The notes beneath the pieces were generated by a model, which searched no databases, had not been told where the DNA came from, and saw nothing but the letters and a program-made list of their open reading frames with translations. From positions 1-8,162 of the forward strand of contig CALEMG010000415.1 of NCBI GenBank assembly GCA_937910835.1: a stretch of 8,162 nucleotides of DNA, read 5' to 3'. The stretch is from an uncultured Alphaproteobacteria bacterium. Its GTDB lineage: Bacteria; Pseudomonadota; Alphaproteobacteria; Sneathiellales; Sneathiellaceae. Both the position numbers and the translations under genes were made by a program. Numbering within the stretch: position 1 is the first letter of the stretch; each line of letters begins with the position of its first letter. Below are positions 7,040 to 8,162 of the stretch, piece by piece.

Positions 7040-7514
7040 TATCGTTTCTTTCGGCTTTCTCGGCATCTTCGTCGCACAGGTAACCTTCGGCGGACAGCAG
7101 ACTTTGCTTGATCTGTAGAAGTGACTTGATCAGGGCATCACTTGCTTTCTCAGAGAGATCAGCCAGAGCATCTTCATGTGTTTTCGTCGCCAGCTCCCAC
7201 ATTTGTTCCAGAAGAGGTTGTGCCTGGGACGTCAGGTAAAGCCGTATCGCTCGCCTGTCATCCGGATCAGGCCGCCGCGTGACAAGCCCTGCTTCCTCCA
7301 GCCGATCGATGAGGCGAGCCAGTGTAATTGGTTGAATCTCGAGCGATTCAGCCAGTGTAACCTGCTTAACTCCTTCCTGGCGCGAGAGAAAGGCCAACGC
7401 ACGCCACTGGGCGAGGGAGAGACCTAGTCCTTGCGCCCGTCGATTGTAGTTTCGGCGCATCAATCGGGACACGTCATTGACCAGAAAGCCGAGGCTTTCC
7501 TCAGGGAGTTTCAT
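7020..7514 (-). CDS. MarR family transcriptional regulator of the efflux operon
   Basis: A 164-residue winged helix-turn-helix protein, slightly longer than the usual 140-150 residues because of a charged C-terminal tail (DEDAEKAERND). Helices at the N-terminus (LGFLVNDVSRLMRRNYN) and C-terminus (about 95-140) would form the dimer interface. The DNA-binding part comprises VTLAESLEI (52-60), the recognition helix in QPITLARLIDRLEEAGLV (61-78), and a wing with RPDPDDRRA (81-89), which includes the D-x-R/DRR signature of the family. MarR proteins usually repress their own operon and release DNA when a small aromatic or phenolic ligand binds. As first gene of the emrA-emrB operon it probably plays the role that EmrR/MprA plays in Escherichia coli. 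The start at 7514 is fixed by AAAGGAGG six bases upstream. A longer reading from 7610 would cross this site and the promoter and is not used. Ligand and operator are not known. Confidence 0.92.
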   Translation of the reverse strand: MKLPEESLGFLVNDVSRLMRRNYNRRAQGLGLSLAQWRALAFLSRQEGVKQVTLAESLEIQPITLARLIDRLEEAGLVTRRPDPDDRRAIRLYLTSQAQPLLEQMWELATKTHEDALADLSEKASDALIKSLLQIKQSLLSAEGYLCDEDAEKAERNDNVTKRA

Positions 7515-7520
7515 ATACCG

Positions 7521-7528
7521 CCTCCTTT
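7521..7528 (-). promoter_or_regulatory. Strong ribosome binding site of the MarR gene
   Basis: The minus strand reads AAAGGAGG followed by six bases and ATG, a near-perfect Shine-Dalgarno sequence. It decides the start at 7514 (MKLPEESLG) against the upstream in-frame start at 7610, which would add 32 residues lacking family similarity. It is much better than the sites before the other genes of the window, so the regulator is probably the best translated member of the operon. Confidence 0.85.
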
Positions 7529-7543
7529 TACTGGGGTCTCTAT

Positions 7544-7571
7544 ATAATAAGTAAAGTATATTAAAATTCAA
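7544..7571 (-). promoter_or_regulatory. Predicted sigma-70 promoter of the marR-emrA-emrB operon
   Basis: On the minus strand TTGAAT (7571-7566) and TATTAT (7549-7544) are separated by 16 bases; they match the -35 consensus at 4 of 6 and the -10 consensus at 5 of 6 positions. The region is very AT-rich compared with its surroundings. Transcription would begin near 7537, giving a leader of about 20-25 bases that contains the strong ribosome site. The call rests on sequence match and position only. Confidence 0.55.
7545..7563. promoter_or_regulatory. Possible operator for the MarR regulator
   Basis: TAATA (7545-7549) and TATTA (7559-7563) form a short inverted repeat with a 9-base spacer, covering most of the predicted -10 element and spacer. 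MarR dimers commonly bind such AT-rich palindromes at their own promoter and so block RNA polymerase. The arms are only 5 bases and AT-only, so chance is a real alternative. Confidence 0.25.
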
Positions 7572-7590
7572 TAGGGATGGCGCACAACAA

Positions 7591-7623
7591 GAAAAGCCCG
7601 CAGCGAACATCTATCGATACGGG
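7591..7623 (-). terminator. Possible terminator of the ketopantoate-reductase-like gene
   Basis: On the minus strand CCCGT (7623-7619) can pair with GCGGG (7601-7597; four Watson-Crick pairs plus one U-G) around a 17-base loop, and the stem is followed by CTTTTCTT. It starts about 45 bases after the stop codon of the upstream gene and ends before the promoter of the efflux operon, the expected place for a terminator. The short stem and long loop make it weak. Confidence 0.35.
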
Positions 7624-7668
7624 TAATTAATGTTAAAAATTAGCGAGATAGGAGTGGATATTGCCTTG

Positions 7669-8162
7669 CTAGTTGAGGCAGCCGAGCAACCGAGCCTTTT
7701 GCCGGACAAGGGCGGCAACCGTATCGATTGTTGGTGTTTCATGGCCGGTGATGGCGCCGAGTTCCTGCACTGCGGTCACGAGGGCGTCAATTTCCATCGG
7801 TCGACGGCTTTCCATATCCACCAGCATGGATGTTTTGTGTGGGCCGACCTTTGAAGATCCTTCAATGCGCTTGTCAACGTCAATAGGATATTTAACGCCG
7901 AGAGCTTCTCCGATGGCCTGCGCCTCCAGCATCATCCGTCGTGCTATGGCACGCGTATCCGGATCTCCTGTTATCTTGTCCAGCGTCTCGCCTGTAAGCG
8001 CCGAGATAGGGTTAAAGCTGAGATTGCCCCAGAGCTTGACCCAGATATCGGATCGGATATCGGTGCGTACGGGCGCCTTTAAACCGGCCCCAATCAACAG
8101 CTTGGAGAGGGTCGTGACGCGCTCGGTTCGCTCCCCTGTCGGTTCTCCCACCGGGAAGCGAT
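7669..8162 (-). CDS. Ketopantoate reductase family protein (PanE/ApbA), C-terminal part
   Basis: The frame is open from the right window edge to a TAG at 7671-7669 and gives about 164 residues of the C-terminal region; the N-terminal NADPH-binding Rossmann domain lies beyond the window. An internal GTG at 8151 is not taken as the start, because family-like sequence (RFPVGEPTG) continues upstream of it. The helical C-terminal domain shows the catalytic and substrate-binding pattern of the family: KLWGNLSFNPISALTG, with Lys, Asn four residues on and Asn a further four on, as in E. coli PanE Lys176/Asn180/Asn184; and HKTSMLVDME followed by RRPMEIDALV, with the Ser and Glu that hold ketopantoate in PanE. 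Such enzymes reduce 2-dehydropantoate to pantoate with NADPH for coenzyme A synthesis, but many genomes carry several paralogues with other 2-keto acid substrates, so the specific role is open. The gene ends 154 bases before the MarR start on the same strand and appears to be a separate unit. Confidence 0.88.
   Translation of the reverse strand, partial: RFPVGEPTGERTERVTTLSKLLIGAGLKAPVRTDIRSDIWVKLWGNLSFNPISALTGETLDKITGDPDTRAIARRMMLEAQAIGEALGVKYPIDVDKRIEGSSKVGPHKTSMLVDMESRRPMEIDALVTAVQELGAITGHETPTIDTVAALVRQKARLLGCLN

Noticed and set aside
7515..7610. In-frame extension of the MarR gene to an ATG at 7610
   Set aside because: The extra 32 residues have no family similarity and cross the predicted promoter and the AAAGGAGG ribosome site, which clearly serves the ATG at 7514.
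7630..7854. A 74-codon + strand open frame beginning in the intergenic region before the efflux operon
   Set aside because: Nearly all of it is antisense to the ketopantoate-reductase-like gene, and it has no recognisable domain.
1..8162. Search for a defence system, mobile element, CRISPR array, RNA gene or other unlisted system
   Set aside because: No transposase, integrase, direct-repeat array, tRNA-like fold or nuclease/toxin domain was seen; every long frame on the coding strands belongs to a known metabolic, transport or regulatory family.

Overview
The window reads as a bacterial chromosome segment, most likely from a proteobacterium and perhaps an alphaproteobacterium. That is inferred from protein style, moderate-to-high GC and the Emr-type efflux operon; no rRNA or other lineage marker is present. 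Gene density is high. All six genes that are complete or complete at the 5' end lie on the minus strand, and a truncated gene runs off each end.

Layout from left to right: (1) the last 51 codons of a short-chain dehydrogenase/reductase on the + strand, converging on the minus-strand block; (2) a 562-residue amidohydrolase of the D-aminoacylase-like superfamily branch; (3) two adjacent acyl-CoA dehydrogenases (351 and 383 residues) that overlap by 4 bases and look like the two unlike subunits of one enzyme; (4) a three-gene efflux operon, read right to left as MarR-type regulator, EmrA-type membrane fusion protein and EmrB/DHA2-type 14-helix transporter, with the genes overlapping one another; (5) a 154-base intergenic region holding the promoter and strong ribosome binding site of the efflux operon; (6) the C-terminal half of a ketopantoate-reductase family protein, running off the right end.

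Two functional themes are visible. The right part is a standard MarR-controlled EmrAB-type multidrug or toxic-compound exporter. The left part looks like a catabolic module for a CoA-activated compound: acyl-CoA dehydrogenase pair, amidohydrolase, and possibly the convergent SDR. The two themes share a strand and are separated by only 99 bases, so read-through from the efflux promoter is possible, but a candidate separate promoter lies in that gap. The substrate cannot be read from the sequence.

No CRISPR array, tRNA, rRNA, insertion sequence or phage gene was seen, and there is no strong evidence for a wholly new system. The points most worth a second look are the split of catalytic and non-catalytic roles between the two acyl-CoA dehydrogenases, the apparent loss of classical D-aminoacylase metal-site motifs in the amidohydrolase, and an intrinsic-terminator-like hairpin facing against the direction of the operon.
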